NCBI RefSeq assembly: GCF_001509555.1
Contig: NZ_LMAS01000011.1
Coordinates: forward strand, 12,230 to 76,229
Direction of reading: 5' to 3'
Source of the DNA: Bacillus sp. FJAT-29937
Lineage (GTDB): Bacteria; Bacillota; Bacilli; Bacillales; Cytobacillaceae
DNA length: 64,000 nt
Part shown: piece by piece, positions 1 through 8,148 of the stretch
Layout: each line of letters starts with the position of its first letter
Numbering within the stretch: position 1 is the first letter of the stretch
Notes under the pieces: model-generated
Database searches by the model: none
Seen by the model: only the letters and a program-made list of their open reading frames with translations
What the model was told of the DNA's origin: nothing
Program-made: the position numbers and the translations under genes

Positions 1-96
<96 letters not shown>

Positions 97-110
97 CTTT
101 TCTATATTAT

Positions 111-185
111 TCCGCAGTAGCTCAGTGGTAGAGCATTCGGCTGTTAACCGAACGGTCGTAGGTTCGAATCCTACCTGCGGAGCCA
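111..185 (+). tRNA. tRNA-Asn (GTT)
   Basis: Cloverleaf with acceptor TCCGCAG/CTGCGGA, anticodon GTT in loop CTGTTAA, T-loop GGTTCGAATCC and an encoded CCA end. First of eight tRNA genes behind the 5S rRNA. Confidence 0.97.
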
Positions 186-221
186 TTTTTTTGATGATTT
201 AAATGAGCAGGTAGTTGTGAT

Positions 222-294
222 GCTTCCATAGCTCAGCAGGTAGAGCACTTCCATGGTAAGGAAGAGGTCAGCGGTTCGAGCCCGCTTGGAAGCT
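222..294 (+). tRNA. tRNA-Thr (GGT)
   Basis: Acceptor GCTTCCA/TGGAAGC; anticodon stem CTTCC/GGAAG around a loop with GGT; T-arm AGCGG-TTCGAGC-CCGCT. The CCA end is not encoded, so it must be added after transcription. Confidence 0.95.
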
Positions 295-312
295 TACCTA
301 AAATAAATATAT

Positions 313-387
313 GGCCCCTTGGTCAAGCGGTTAAGACACCGCCCTTTCACGGCGGTAACACGGGTTCGAATCCCGTAGGGGTCACCA
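313..387 (+). tRNA. tRNA-Glu (TTC)
   Basis: Acceptor GGCCCCT/AGGGGTC, anticodon TTC in CCTTTCACG, T-arm ACGGGTTCGAATCCCGT, discriminator A and encoded CCA. Confidence 0.97.
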
Positions 388-391
388 TTTT

Positions 392-467
392 GGAGGATTA
401 GCTCAGCTGGGAGAGCATCTGCCTTACAAGCAGAGGGTCGGCGGTTCGATCCCGTCATCCTCCACCA
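392..467 (+). tRNA. tRNA-Val (TAC)
   Basis: Acceptor GGAGGAT/ATCCTCC, anticodon TAC in loop CTTACAA, encoded CCA. Only four bases separate it from tRNA-Glu. Confidence 0.97.
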
Positions 468-489
468 TTTTTAATTTATCTTTAAATAT

Positions 490-564
<75 letters not shown>

Positions 565-565
<1 letters not shown>

Positions 566-623
566 AAAATTTAAAATTATAGCTTCGAAGCTTCTCTTCA
601 ATGAATGGTAATTTTAAATTTTT
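565..623 (+). repeat. AT-rich hairpin between tRNA genes
   Basis: A perfect 15-bp inverted repeat, AAAAATTTAAAATTA (565-579) and TAATTTTAAATTTTT (609-623), encloses a small palindrome AGCTTCGAAGCT. The 3' arm ends in T5 and could act as a weak terminator or a processing signal inside the tRNA operon. The repeat is seen directly; the role is inference. Confidence 0.6.
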
Positions 624-689
624 GCGATAAAGACCGTAGGGCTTTGGAGCAGGTTTATGTATTCTACAATATATTCTTAATAACAAAAC

Positions 690-774
690 GGTGGGGTAGC
701 GAAGTGGCTAAACGCGGCGGACTGTAAATCCGCTCCCTTTGGGTTCGGCGGTTCGAATCCGTCCCCCACCACCA
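690..774 (+). tRNA. tRNA-Tyr (GTA)
   Basis: Class II tRNA with a long variable arm (CGCTCCCTTTGGGTTCGGCG region), anticodon GTA in ACTGTAAAT, and an encoded CCA end. Confidence 0.97.
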
Positions 775-854
775 TTTACTTTTAATAAAAAGGTTTAAAA
801 TTGGACAAGCTATAATTAGTCCTTTTTCTTTTGTAAATCATATAGTTTAATCAA

Positions 855-929
855 TGGGCTATAGCCAAGCGGTAAGGCATCGCACTTTGACTGCGACATG
901 CGTTGGTTCGAATCCAGCTAGCCCAGCCA
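855..929 (+). tRNA. tRNA-Gln (TTG)
   Basis: Acceptor TGGGCTA/TAGCCCA, anticodon TTG in loop CTTTGAC, encoded CCA. Confidence 0.97.
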
Positions 930-939
930 TTTTTCAAAT

Positions 940-1012
940 GAGCCATTAGCTCAGTCGGTAGAGCATCTGACTTTTAATCAGAGGGTCGAAGGTTCGAGTC
1001 CTTCATGGCTCA
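940..1012 (+). tRNA. tRNA-Lys (TTT)
   Basis: Acceptor GAGCCAT/ATGGCTC, anticodon TTT in loop CTTTTAA; no CCA encoded. Last tRNA of the cluster. Confidence 0.96.
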
Positions 1013-1023
1013 CTTCATTTTCT

Positions 1024-1073
1024 AAAGAAGACCTTTGGGGATATTATTCCTAAAGGTCTTCTTTGTTTTTTTC
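1024..1073 (+). terminator. Rho-independent terminator of the rRNA-tRNA operon
   Basis: Long stem AAAGAAGACCTTT/AAAGGTCTTCTTT followed by GTTTTTTT, twelve bases after tRNA-Lys. It ends the stable-RNA operon. Confidence 0.9.
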
Positions 1074-1298
1074 CTTAACAATAGACGATCAGGGATTTAG
1101 GCGCCCGTCCCGCCCGAAAAAGAGAGCGCCCAGTCACCAATAATACTTTCTATCCCGTCCATTCAACCACCCCCCTCAGTTAATTTCAAATAATTCCGCA
1201 TATTTATACAAGTTTTTGTCGAGTTGAGTCATTTCCTTTAATGGGGTTAAAATAAGGGTAGAAAATTATTTAATTGGCTTAAGGGGAGAGGTTACTTT

Positions 1299-2195
1299 AT
1301 GAAGAAGTTGGCGATTATTGGAATGCCTATGGATTTGGGTCAAGCAAGACGTGGGGTAGATATGGGGCCAAGTGCTATTCGATATGCAGGAGTAAATGAG
1401 CGGTTAAAAGCATTGTTTGATGAAGTTCATGACAAGGGGGATATCCCCATTGGAAGGCCAGAAGTAGAGGTGGACCCGGTTTCAAACCTGCGTAATTTAA
1501 AATTAATTGCGGAGAAAACAGAATTGCTCGCTAAAGAGGTGGATCAAGCCATTAGGGATCAAGCGTTTCCACTTGTGCTTGGGGGAGATCACAGCATTGC
1601 GATTGGCACACTGGCTGGGGTTGCCAAGCATTATAATAATTTAGGCGTCATTTGGTATGATGCTCACGGGGATTTAAATACGGCTGAGACCTCTCCTTCA
1701 GGAAATATTCACGGAATGCCGCTTGCTGTAAGTTTAGGCATGGGTCATCCATTGCTTACAAATGTAGGCGGCTATGCTCCAAAAGTAAAGCCAGAGAATA
1801 TTGCCATTATCGGCGCTCGTTCTTTAGATGAGGGAGAAAGGAAATTAATAAAAGAGCTGGGGATTAAAGTTTATACGATGCATGAAATCGACCGCTTGGG
1901 TATGACGAAGGTTATGGAAGAAACGATTAACTACTTGAAGGAAAAAACGGATGGAGTCCATTTGTCTCTTGATCTAGATGGATTAGATCCTCATGATGCA
2001 CCAGGGGTAGGGACTCCGGTTATTGGCGGTATCAGCTACCGGGAAAGTCACTTAGCCATGGAAATGCTAGCGGAAGCACGGTTGATTACCTCTGCTGAAT
2101 TTGTTGAAGTAAATCCCATCTTAGATGATAAGAATAAAACAGCGTCGGTTGCTGTTGCTTTAATGGGTTCATTATTTGGCGAAAAGCTTCTTTAA
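1299..2195 (+). CDS. rocF: Arginase
   Basis: Hydrolyses L-arginine to ornithine and urea with two Mn ions, in the cytoplasm. The 298-residue length is normal. The binuclear metal motifs are present: GGDHS near residue 95 (His98), DAHGDLN at 121-127 (Asp121, His123, Asp125) and SLDLDGLDP near 223, plus the late Glu in EVNP. A purine-rich site, AAGGGGAGAGG, precedes the ATG. A hairpin terminator closes it, so it is a single-gene unit between the tRNA cluster and sigW; in B. subtilis rocF lies in a roc operon instead. No RocR or AhrC site could be recognised by eye. Confidence 0.95.
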   Translation: MKKLAIIGMPMDLGQARRGVDMGPSAIRYAGVNERLKALFDEVHDKGDIPIGRPEVEVDPVSNLRNLKLIAEKTELLAKEVDQAIRDQAFPLVLGGDHSIAIGTLAGVAKHYNNLGVIWYDAHGDLNTAETSPSGNIHGMPLAVSLGMGHPLLTNVGGYAPKVKPENIAIIGARSLDEGERKLIKELGIKVYTMHEIDRLGMTKVMEETINYLKEKTDGVHLSLDLDGLDPHDAPGVGTPVIGGISYRESHLAMEMLAEARLITSAEFVEVNPILDDKNKTASVAVALMGSLFGEKLL

Positions 2196-2203
2196 AAAAA
2201 TAA

Positions 2204-2246
2204 TAGGCAGCGGCTCTTACAAAAGAAGCCCTGCCTAATTTTTTTT
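2204..2246. terminator. Bidirectional terminator rocF / Spo0E-like gene
   Basis: Stem TAGGCAG(C)GGCT with AAGCC(C)TGCCTA, followed by a T-run on the plus strand and preceded by A-runs that serve the minus strand. It separates the convergent genes. Confidence 0.8.
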
Positions 2247-2393
2247 ATTCTGGATGTAGTATAAATTGAGCAGCCTGTCCAGTTTTGTACTCATGTCTAC
2301 TACTTGTTGACTACACAGAGAAGAGGAGGATGCTAAATCAATCATTTCTCTTCTGCAATTTTCTATATCCTTTAACAATTTACGTTCACACAT
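2235..2393 (-). CDS. Spo0E-like sporulation regulatory peptide
   Basis: A 52-residue peptide with the Spo0E family pattern: a first helix (LLKDIENCRREMIDLA), a serine-rich turn, and the second-helix motif SQQVVDMSTKLDRLLNLY carrying the S-x3-D-type core. Known members dephosphorylate Spo0A~P and so hold back sporulation. An upstream ATG would give 67 residues, but AAAGGGGTGGGC just before the ATG at 2393 picks the shorter form. Which phosphorelay protein it acts on cannot be told. Confidence 0.85.
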   Translation of the reverse strand: MCERKLLKDIENCRREMIDLASSSSLCSQQVVDMSTKLDRLLNLYYIQNKKN

Positions 2394-2562
2394 AAGCCCA
2401 CCCCTTTTTAGCTTATACTTATTTATAACTGCTTGCATTTCAACTTAAGAATATACATCTTCACCAAGTTTTACTTACTATAATCCCCGCAAAATAAAAT
2501 TATTAAACACCAGCAGTAAATATTTGTTAATATAGAATATGGTTAGTATTTTTTTAAAAAAG

Positions 2563-2588
2563 TGAAACCTTTTCCGCTATCGATCGTA
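2563..2588 (+). promoter_or_regulatory. SigW-dependent autoregulatory promoter
   Basis: TGAAAC (2563-2568), exactly 16 bases, then CGTA (2585-2588). This matches the known B. subtilis SigW consensus and lies 38 bases before sigW, so autoregulation is very likely. Confidence 0.9.
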
Positions 2589-2626
2589 ATATCGATTAGC
2601 CGCATTAGAGCGGAGGTAAAAGAAAA

Positions 2627-3190
2627 ATGGAGACAATCGTAAAGAAAAGGATTAAGCAGGTACTAAAAGGGGATCAAGACGCCTATGCAGAAGTAGTAGA
2701 AATCTATAAAGAAAAGGTATATATGATTTGCTACAGAATGCTGGGGAATAGACATGAAGCAGAAGACATTGCACAAGAGGCTTTTCTAAGAGCATACGTG
2801 AACATTCATAGTTTCAATATAAATCTGAAATTCTCTTCATGGCTTTATCGAATTGCTACGAATCTTTGCATCGATCGGATAAGGAAGAAAAAACCTGATT
2901 ATTATCTAGATGCAGAGGTCGCAGGGACTGATGGGTTAACGATGTATTCGCAAATTGCCTCAGATACGAGTCTTCCAGAGGAGGATCTTGAAAGTCTGGA
3001 GCTGCAGGAGACCATTCAAAGAGAAATTTCCAAGCTCCCAGAAAAATACCGTACAGTGATTGTTCTTAAATATATTGAAGAACTTTCCTTAAAGGAAATA
3101 AGCAAAATACTGGATTTGCCATTAGGTACGGTTAAAACACGAATTCATCGGGGAAGAGAAGCATTAAGAACCCAATTACGACACGTATAA
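2627..3190 (+). CDS. sigW: ECF sigma factor SigW
   Basis: A 187-residue ECF sigma factor for antimicrobial-peptide and envelope stress. Region 2 includes RHEAEDIAQEAFLRAY and FSSWLYRIATNLCIDR; region 4 includes LPEKYRTVIVLKYIEELSLKEI and the DNA-reading helix LPLGTVKTRIHRGREALR. Length matches B. subtilis SigW. The ATG follows GCGGAGG. It has its own consensus promoter and is followed by rsiW, its expected membrane inhibitor, though with an unusually long 200-base gap. Confidence 0.95.
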   Translation: METIVKKRIKQVLKGDQDAYAEVVEIYKEKVYMICYRMLGNRHEAEDIAQEAFLRAYVNIHSFNINLKFSSWLYRIATNLCIDRIRKKKPDYYLDAEVAGTDGLTMYSQIASDTSLPEEDLESLELQETIQREISKLPEKYRTVIVLKYIEELSLKEISKILDLPLGTVKTRIHRGREALRTQLRHV

Positions 3191-3392
3191 CTTTATTCAG
3201 CAATAATTTCCCACCTTCATAGGTGCTAGTTGAATGTAAAAGGTTATCAAATTCAGTTGGGATTCAACCCTAGCTGAATAAAGTTAAGCCTCCGGCGAGC
3301 CTTTCGATTTTTAAAGGAATTTATCGAGCGAGCTCAGGTAATCTGGGCGCAAATACGCCAAGGCGAATTTGATTATGAAAAGGGTGAGAACT
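3191..3392 (+). other. Atypical structured spacer between sigW and rsiW
   Basis: In B. subtilis these genes nearly touch. Here about 200 bases intervene. CTTTATTCAGC (3191-3201) pairs perfectly with GCTGAATAAAG (3275-3285), with smaller repeats of GTTGAAT/ATTCAAC inside. The rest is GC-richer than its surroundings. No ORF or T-run terminator is seen. It could be a regulatory RNA segment or a small inserted repeat. Confidence 0.5.
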
Positions 3393-4028
3393 TTGAAGTG
3401 TCCAGCAGAAGTGATTCTTTATATGCATGAATATTTAGATGAAGAGATCTCAGCCGAACATGAAGCAGAGTTAAGAGCGCACTTGCAAAGCTGCAAGGAA
3501 TGCCAGGCGCATTTCCATGAATTACGAAAGACCATTGCACTTGTCAGAAGCACTTCACATATACAAGCGCCATCCGATTTTACAGCAAATGTGATGGCCA
3601 AATTGCCTAAGGAGAAGCGGAAGGTCGGTTTCCAGCGCTGGATTAGACAGCATCCGCTAGTAACGGCTGCGTCGCTATTCCTCGTACTCATGATGGGAAG
3701 CATCATTTCCTCTTGGGAACAAGATCATCAATTCTCTGTGTCGAGACAGCCCAATCTCGTCGTACAAAATGACACAGTCATTGTTCCTGAAGGAGAAGTA
3801 GTCAAGGGTGACGTCATCGTTAAAAATGGCAAATTAAAAATAGAAGGACAAGTAGAAGGAAATGTGACCGTTATTAACGGAGAGAAATATTTAGCATCGG
3901 CTGGGAAAGTTACAGGAGAAATAAAAGAGGTGAATGCTGTTTTTGACTGGATGTGGTATCATATCAAGAAAACTGCTAAAGACGTAGTTAGCATATTTGA
4001 AGGCAGCGAGCCTGAGACGGTTCAATAA
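3393..4028 (+). CDS. rsiW: Anti-sigma-W factor RsiW
   Basis: Membrane anti-sigma factor that holds SigW until PrsW and RasP cleave it. The N-terminus carries the zinc-binding HLQSCKEC (H-x3-C-x2-C) motif. One membrane helix follows (PLVTAASLFLVLMMGSIIS), then an outside domain with SVSRQPNLVVQND and EGEVVKGDVIVKNGKLKIEG close to the B. subtilis protein. I place the start at TTG 3393, giving 211 residues (208 in B. subtilis), because AAAAGGGTGAG lies just upstream and the protein then opens MKCPAEV. Earlier in-frame TTG, ATG and GTG codons overlap that ribosome site. Confidence 0.92.
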   Translation: MKCPAEVILYMHEYLDEEISAEHEAELRAHLQSCKECQAHFHELRKTIALVRSTSHIQAPSDFTANVMAKLPKEKRKVGFQRWIRQHPLVTAASLFLVLMMGSIISSWEQDHQFSVSRQPNLVVQNDTVIVPEGEVVKGDVIVKNGKLKIEGQVEGNVTVINGEKYLASAGKVTGEIKEVNAVFDWMWYHIKKTAKDVVSIFEGSEPETVQ

Positions 4029-4046
4029 ACAAACTGATCATTCAAA

Positions 4047-4084
4047 CAACGGAATCTTGCTTCCAGGCAGGATTCCGTTGTTTT
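4047..4084 (+). terminator. Terminator after rsiW
   Basis: CAACGGAATC (4047-4056) pairs with GATTCCGTTG (4071-4080), followed by TTTT. It splits the SigW unit from the cdaA unit. Confidence 0.88.
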
Positions 4085-4129
4085 ATATGGAAAGTTGACA
4101 TATCCAGGCGGGTGGTATTGCATGCTTTA

Positions 4130-4138
4130 TGGTATAAT
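4130..4138 (+). promoter_or_regulatory. Extended -10 promoter for cdaA-cdaR-glmM
   Basis: TGGTATAAT is a perfect extended -10 element. No good -35 lies 17 bases upstream; a TTGACA at 4095 is too far away. It is 57 bases before the cdaA ATG. Confidence 0.65.
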
Positions 4139-4194
4139 ATGAAAGCTACGTTGATGAATAATGATGCTTTTAATATATATTTGGAGGAAGGATA

Positions 4195-5022
4195 ATGTCG
4201 TTTTCAGATTTTTCTATACTGAAATTATTAGCAAATACTGTTGACATTCTCCTCGTTTGGTATGTCATCTATAAACTGATTGTCATTGTCAAAGGGACGA
4301 AAGCTGTTCAATTGGTAAAAGGAATATTTGTTATTCTTCTTGTAAAGGTAATCAGTGATAATTTCCACCTCCAGACACTTGGGTGGATGATGCAGCAAGT
4401 ACTTACTTGGGGATTTGTAGTGATTGCAATCATTTTCCAGCCTGAGTTAAGAAGAGCGCTAGAACAACTAGGGCGCGGACGATTCTTTTCTAGAACAGGC
4501 AATCAGGAATCAGAAGATCAGGAAAAATTGGTTGAGTCGATTGTGAAGGCAGTCGATTATATGGCAAAGCGCCGGATTGGGGCCTTAATTTCCATTGAAC
4601 GGGAAACCGGAATGGGCGATTATATCGAAACAGGCACACCGCTAGAATCAAAAATTTCGTCAGAATTACTGATTAATATTTTTATCCCTAATACACCATT
4701 GCATGATGGGGCTGTTATTTTACAAAAAAATCAGGTGGCTGCTGCTGCTTGCTATCTTCCTTTGTCAGAAAGTCCATTTATCTCGAAGGAGCTTGGGACC
4801 AGGCACAGGGCTGCACTAGGGATTAGTGAAGTAACGGATAGTGTAACAGTAGTTGTTTCAGAAGAGACGGGCGCTATTTCGCTAACAAAGAATGGCGAGC
4901 TTCACCGTGACTTACAATCTGATGACTTTAAGGAAATGTTAACAACAGAATTGATTACACAAAACCGAGTTAAACAAGCTTCTTCCGCTCGTTGGAATTG
5001 GAGGGCGAAGAAAAATGGATAA
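4195..5022 (+). CDS. cdaA: Diadenylate cyclase CdaA
   Basis: Joins two ATP into c-di-AMP, the messenger that controls potassium and osmolyte uptake. Three N-terminal membrane helices (residues ~10-80) anchor a cytoplasmic DAC domain with the diagnostic HDGAVIL and TRHRAALG (DGA and RHR) motifs. 275 residues against 273 in B. subtilis. Start ATG after GGAGGAAGG. The 3' end overlaps cdaR by 8 bases, which implies translational coupling, and glmM follows. In B. subtilis CdaA, CdaR and GlmM interact and GlmM restrains the cyclase. Confidence 0.96.
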   Translation: MSFSDFSILKLLANTVDILLVWYVIYKLIVIVKGTKAVQLVKGIFVILLVKVISDNFHLQTLGWMMQQVLTWGFVVIAIIFQPELRRALEQLGRGRFFSRTGNQESEDQEKLVESIVKAVDYMAKRRIGALISIERETGMGDYIETGTPLESKISSELLINIFIPNTPLHDGAVILQKNQVAAAACYLPLSESPFISKELGTRHRAALGISEVTDSVTVVVSEETGAISLTKNGELHRDLQSDDFKEMLTTELITQNRVKQASSARWNWRAKKNG

Positions 5023-6286
5023 ATTAATTGACAAGCTGATTGGCACACGCTGGTTTATGAAGATTACCGCATTAATTCTTGCCATGCTTCTCTTTACTTC
5101 TGTTTATGATCCGCAAAAGGACCTGTCCAACATTAATGTGCCTAGCGGGGAGGATTATGAAATCCTATCGGATATACCAGTTAAAAGCTATTATGATACT
5201 GACAATCTTGTAGTAACAGGCGTCCCGGAAACGGTGAAAGTGACCATACAGGGTCCGAAAAATCTATTGCAACCCGCAAAAGCGCAACGTAATTTCGAAG
5301 TATATGTAGACTTAGCCAATGCGGAAATAGGCACAAAACGTGTCCAGTTGGAAATTCGCAATTTATCAGACAAGCTGAAAGCGACCATTGATCCTGCCTA
5401 TGTAAATGTCAGCATACAGGAGAAAGTAACAAAGGAATTTAAAGTAGATGTAGAATTTGACAAGACGTTGTTGCAGGAGGGCTATATTTCCGAGCCTCCT
5501 GAGGCAGAGCCGAAAAGTATCAAAATAACAGGGGCTAAGGATGTTATTGACAAAATAAGCTATGTCAAAGCGACTGTGAATATTAGGGGAACGATAAAAG
5601 AAACTGTTCGAAGAGAAGCACAGATTCAAGTGCTGGATCGAAATATGAATAAACTAGATGTTTTGTTAGAGCAAGAGATGGTTGATGTCATCATCCCAGT
5701 GAAAAGCTTGAGCAAAACAGTTCCCATTAAGGTAATAGAAAAGGGCAGTCCACCGGACAACATTGTCATTGATTCCATCACACCTGATATTAAAGAAGCA
5801 AAGATTTTTGGTGCACAGGATGTTTTAGATCGAACGGATAGTGTAAGGGTGGAAGTGGATGTTAGCCAAATCAATAAAGATACTGAATTATCACTGCCTG
5901 TCATCATTTCAGAAGGAATTATTGAAGTAAATCCAAAAGTCGTTAAAGTAGCGATCCAAATAAGTGAAATTCTGCAAGAGGGAGATCAAGCTGTAGAAAC
6001 AGATGAGAATAAAACATTCTCTAATCTGCCAATTAGTTTATCTGGCCTTCCGAATCAATATGAGGCAGCAGTGTTAACGCCGAATAACGGTGCCAGCCTA
6101 ACCGTTACGGGAAAAAGTGACATGATTAAGCAATTAAAAGCTAGTGATTTTTCCGTTTTTCTTGATTTAACTAATTTAGAAGCGGGAGACCATGACGTCA
6201 AAATTAATGTAAATGGTCCTTCAAATGTGCAATGGAATCTAGCAACGGATGTAGCAAAAGTGACGATTACACAAAAAGAGATTTAA
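5015..6286 (+). CDS. cdaR: CdaA regulatory protein CdaR (YbbR domains)
   Basis: 423 residues with one N-terminal membrane helix (WFMKITALILAMLLFTSVY) and several YbbR repeats outside the membrane, each built on a pattern like V-x-V-x-I-x-G-x3-L/I (for example VKVTIQGPKNLL, SIKITGAKDVID, EAKIFGAQDVLD, LTVTGKSDMI). It modulates CdaA by direct contact. It starts inside the cdaA reading frame and is 32 bases from glmM. Confidence 0.93.
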   Translation: MDKLIDKLIGTRWFMKITALILAMLLFTSVYDPQKDLSNINVPSGEDYEILSDIPVKSYYDTDNLVVTGVPETVKVTIQGPKNLLQPAKAQRNFEVYVDLANAEIGTKRVQLEIRNLSDKLKATIDPAYVNVSIQEKVTKEFKVDVEFDKTLLQEGYISEPPEAEPKSIKITGAKDVIDKISYVKATVNIRGTIKETVRREAQIQVLDRNMNKLDVLLEQEMVDVIIPVKSLSKTVPIKVIEKGSPPDNIVIDSITPDIKEAKIFGAQDVLDRTDSVRVEVDVSQINKDTELSLPVIISEGIIEVNPKVVKVAIQISEILQEGDQAVETDENKTFSNLPISLSGLPNQYEAAVLTPNNGASLTVTGKSDMIKQLKASDFSVFLDLTNLEAGDHDVKINVNGPSNVQWNLATDVAKVTITQKEI

Positions 6287-6318
6287 TATAAATAATGTTT
6301 AAAGGAGCGTATGCATTA

Positions 6319-7671
6319 ATGGGAAAGTATTTTGGTACGGATGGGGTACGTGGAGTCGCAAATAGCGAGTTGACACCTGAGTTAGCTTTTAAATTAGGGC
6401 GTTTTGGAGGATATGTTCTGACTAGAGATAAAAGCCGTCCAAAAGTATTAATTGGCCGCGATACTCGTATTTCTGGACATATGCTTGAAGGGGCACTCGT
6501 TGCCGGTTTATTATCTATTGGAGCAGAGGTCATGCGTCTTGGCGTCATTTCAACGCCAGGTGTTGCTTATTTAACAAAAGCACTTGGGGCAGAAGCGGGC
6601 GTCATGATTTCAGCTTCACATAATCCTGTGGCGGACAACGGAATTAAATTTTTCGGTCCTGATGGATTTAAGCTGTCAGATGATCAGGAAAATGAAATCG
6701 AAAGCTTTATGGATCAAGAGGAAGATCAGCTGCCTAGACCAGTCGGAGCCGAGCTTGGACAGGTGAATGATTATTTCGAGGGCGGACAGAAATACTTGCA
6801 ATTTTTGAAGCAAACTGTGGATGAGGACTTCTCTGGCATACATATTGCTTTAGATTGCGCTCATGGAGCGACATCTTCCCTTGCATCCCATTTATTTGCC
6901 GATTTAGATGCAGATCTATCCATGATTGGAGCTTCTCCTAATGGATTAAATATTAATGAAGGTGTAGGATCAACACATCCTGAGACGCTTGCTGCATTTG
7001 TAAAGGAAAAAGGAGCAGATGTCGGTTTAGCATTTGATGGGGATGGGGATCGCCTGATTGCGATAGATGAAAATGGCGACATCGTGGATGGCGATCAAAT
7101 TATGTATATATGCGGAAAATACTTGAAAGAACAAGGTAGACTTCGCCACAGTACAGTCGTTTCGACTGTCATGAGCAATCTTGGTTTTTATAAAGCGCTG
7201 GAGGCGAACGGCATTCAGAGCATTCCAACAGCTGTTGGTGACCGCTATGTAGTAGAAGAAATGAAGAAGAATGGCTATAATCTTGGCGGCGAGCAATCCG
7301 GCCATATCATTTTCCTTGATTATATTACGACAGGTGATGGGCTCCTCACAGGTCTTCAGCTCGTAAACATCATGAAAATGACGAAAAAACCATTATCAGA
7401 GCTTGCAAAGGAAATGCAAAAATTCCCGCAAAAGCTTGTGAATATTCGTGTGACAGATAAGCACCATGTGACAGATAATGAAAAAGTAAGTGCGATTATT
7501 TCAGAGATTGAAAAAGAAATGAATGGAAATGGCCGCATATTAGTTAGACCATCCGGAACAGAGCCGCTTGTCCGTGTGATGGCCGAGGCGCCAACAGAAG
7601 AGCTGTGCAGTTCCTATGTGGAGAGAATTGCTGCTGTGGTCGTAGCAGAAATGGGATTAAATGAAGAGTAA
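6319..7671 (+). CDS. glmM: Phosphoglucosamine mutase
   Basis: Converts GlcN-6-P to GlcN-1-P for peptidoglycan and teichoic acid precursors. The protein begins [15 protein letters not shown] and carries the phosphoserine loop [17 protein letters not shown], the Mg loop DGDGDR, the sugar loop GGEQSGHI and the phosphate-binding [12 protein letters not shown]. 450 residues. The frame opens earlier at 6295, but AAAGGAG at 6301-6307 points to the ATG at 6319. Last gene of the cdaA operon; a terminator follows. Confidence 0.95.
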   Translation: MGKYFGTDGVRGVANSELTPELAFKLGRFGGYVLTRDKSRPKVLIGRDTRISGHMLEGALVAGLLSIGAEVMRLGVISTPGVAYLTKALGAEAGVMISASHNPVADNGIKFFGPDGFKLSDDQENEIESFMDQEEDQLPRPVGAELGQVNDYFEGGQKYLQFLKQTVDEDFSGIHIALDCAHGATSSLASHLFADLDADLSMIGASPNGLNINEGVGSTHPETLAAFVKEKGADVGLAFDGDGDRLIAIDENGDIVDGDQIMYICGKYLKEQGRLRHSTVVSTVMSNLGFYKALEANGIQSIPTAVGDRYVVEEMKKNGYNLGGEQSGHIIFLDYITTGDGLLTGLQLVNIMKMTKKPLSELAKEMQKFPQKLVNIRVTDKHHVTDNEKVSAIISEIEKEMNGNGRILVRPSGTEPLVRVMAEAPTEELCSSYVERIAAVVVAEMGLNEE

Positions 7672-7678
7672 ACAGGCT

Positions 7679-7713
7679 ATGCATAAGGGAACCGAACCGT
7701 TCTCTTATGCATA
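7679..7713 (+). terminator. Terminator after glmM
   Basis: ATGCATAAG..GAAC pairs with GTTC..CTTATGCAT and is followed by ATTTTTAT. It separates the cdaA operon from glmS. Confidence 0.8.
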
Positions 7714-7750
7714 TTTTTATTGTATAGTGTTTTTCTCCCTATAATTTCAA

Positions 7751-7779
7751 TTGACGAGAGAGTTTTTTGTGTGTATGAT
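7751..7779 (+). promoter_or_regulatory. Sigma-A promoter of glmS
   Basis: TTGACG (7751-7756), 17-base spacer, TATGAT (7774-7779). It places the transcription start about 60 bases before the ribozyme core. Confidence 0.8.
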
Positions 7780-7839
7780 ATTACTGTTTTTCTAAATTAA
7801 ATTGAAAGGTGGGCTGTTCTTATAGTAAAAGTTAAAAAT

Positions 7840-7992
7840 TGAAGCGCCTGGACTAATCCAGAACGGAAGTGGATTAGTTGACGAGGAGGAGGTTTATCGA
7901 AGTTTTCGGCGGATGCCTCCCGGTTCAAAGCAAACCGTTATTTCATCTTTAAAACATTAGGGTAACTTAATGCACAAAGAGATGGGAATGCT
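7840..7992 (+). ncRNA. glmS ribozyme (GlcN-6-P riboswitch)
   Basis: Self-cleaving RNA that uses glucosamine-6-phosphate as cofactor. The conserved core is present: the cleavage site GAA|GCGCC (between 7843 and 7844), then TTGACGAGGAGGAGG, TTATCGA and TTTTCGGCGGATGCCTCCCG, and the distal P4 part (CATTAGG-GTAA-CTTAATG and CACAAAGAGA). Order and spacing match the B. subtilis ribozyme. High GlcN-6-P causes cleavage and loss of glmS mRNA, closing a feedback loop on the gene 150 bases downstream. Confidence 0.95.
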
Positions 7993-8091
7993 AATGATAA
8001 AAATGACGTTTAATGAAAACAGCCACTGTAAAGAACACCATTACTAGTCGCTTGTCAAAAGAAAACGTCAAAAGATCAATTACAGAGATGA

Positions 8092-8127
8092 GGGGCAAGA
8101 CTGTCCCAAAAGGCTTCTTGCCCCTTC
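8092..8127 (+). repeat. Hairpin between the ribozyme and the glmS start
   Basis: GGGGCAAG pairs with CTTGCCCC around a 19-base loop, just upstream of the ribosome site AGGAGG. There is no T-run, so it is not a terminator. It might protect the 5' end of the cleaved message or affect ribosome access. Confidence 0.55.
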
Positions 8128-8148
8128 CGAATTAGGAGGAAAAGAAGT

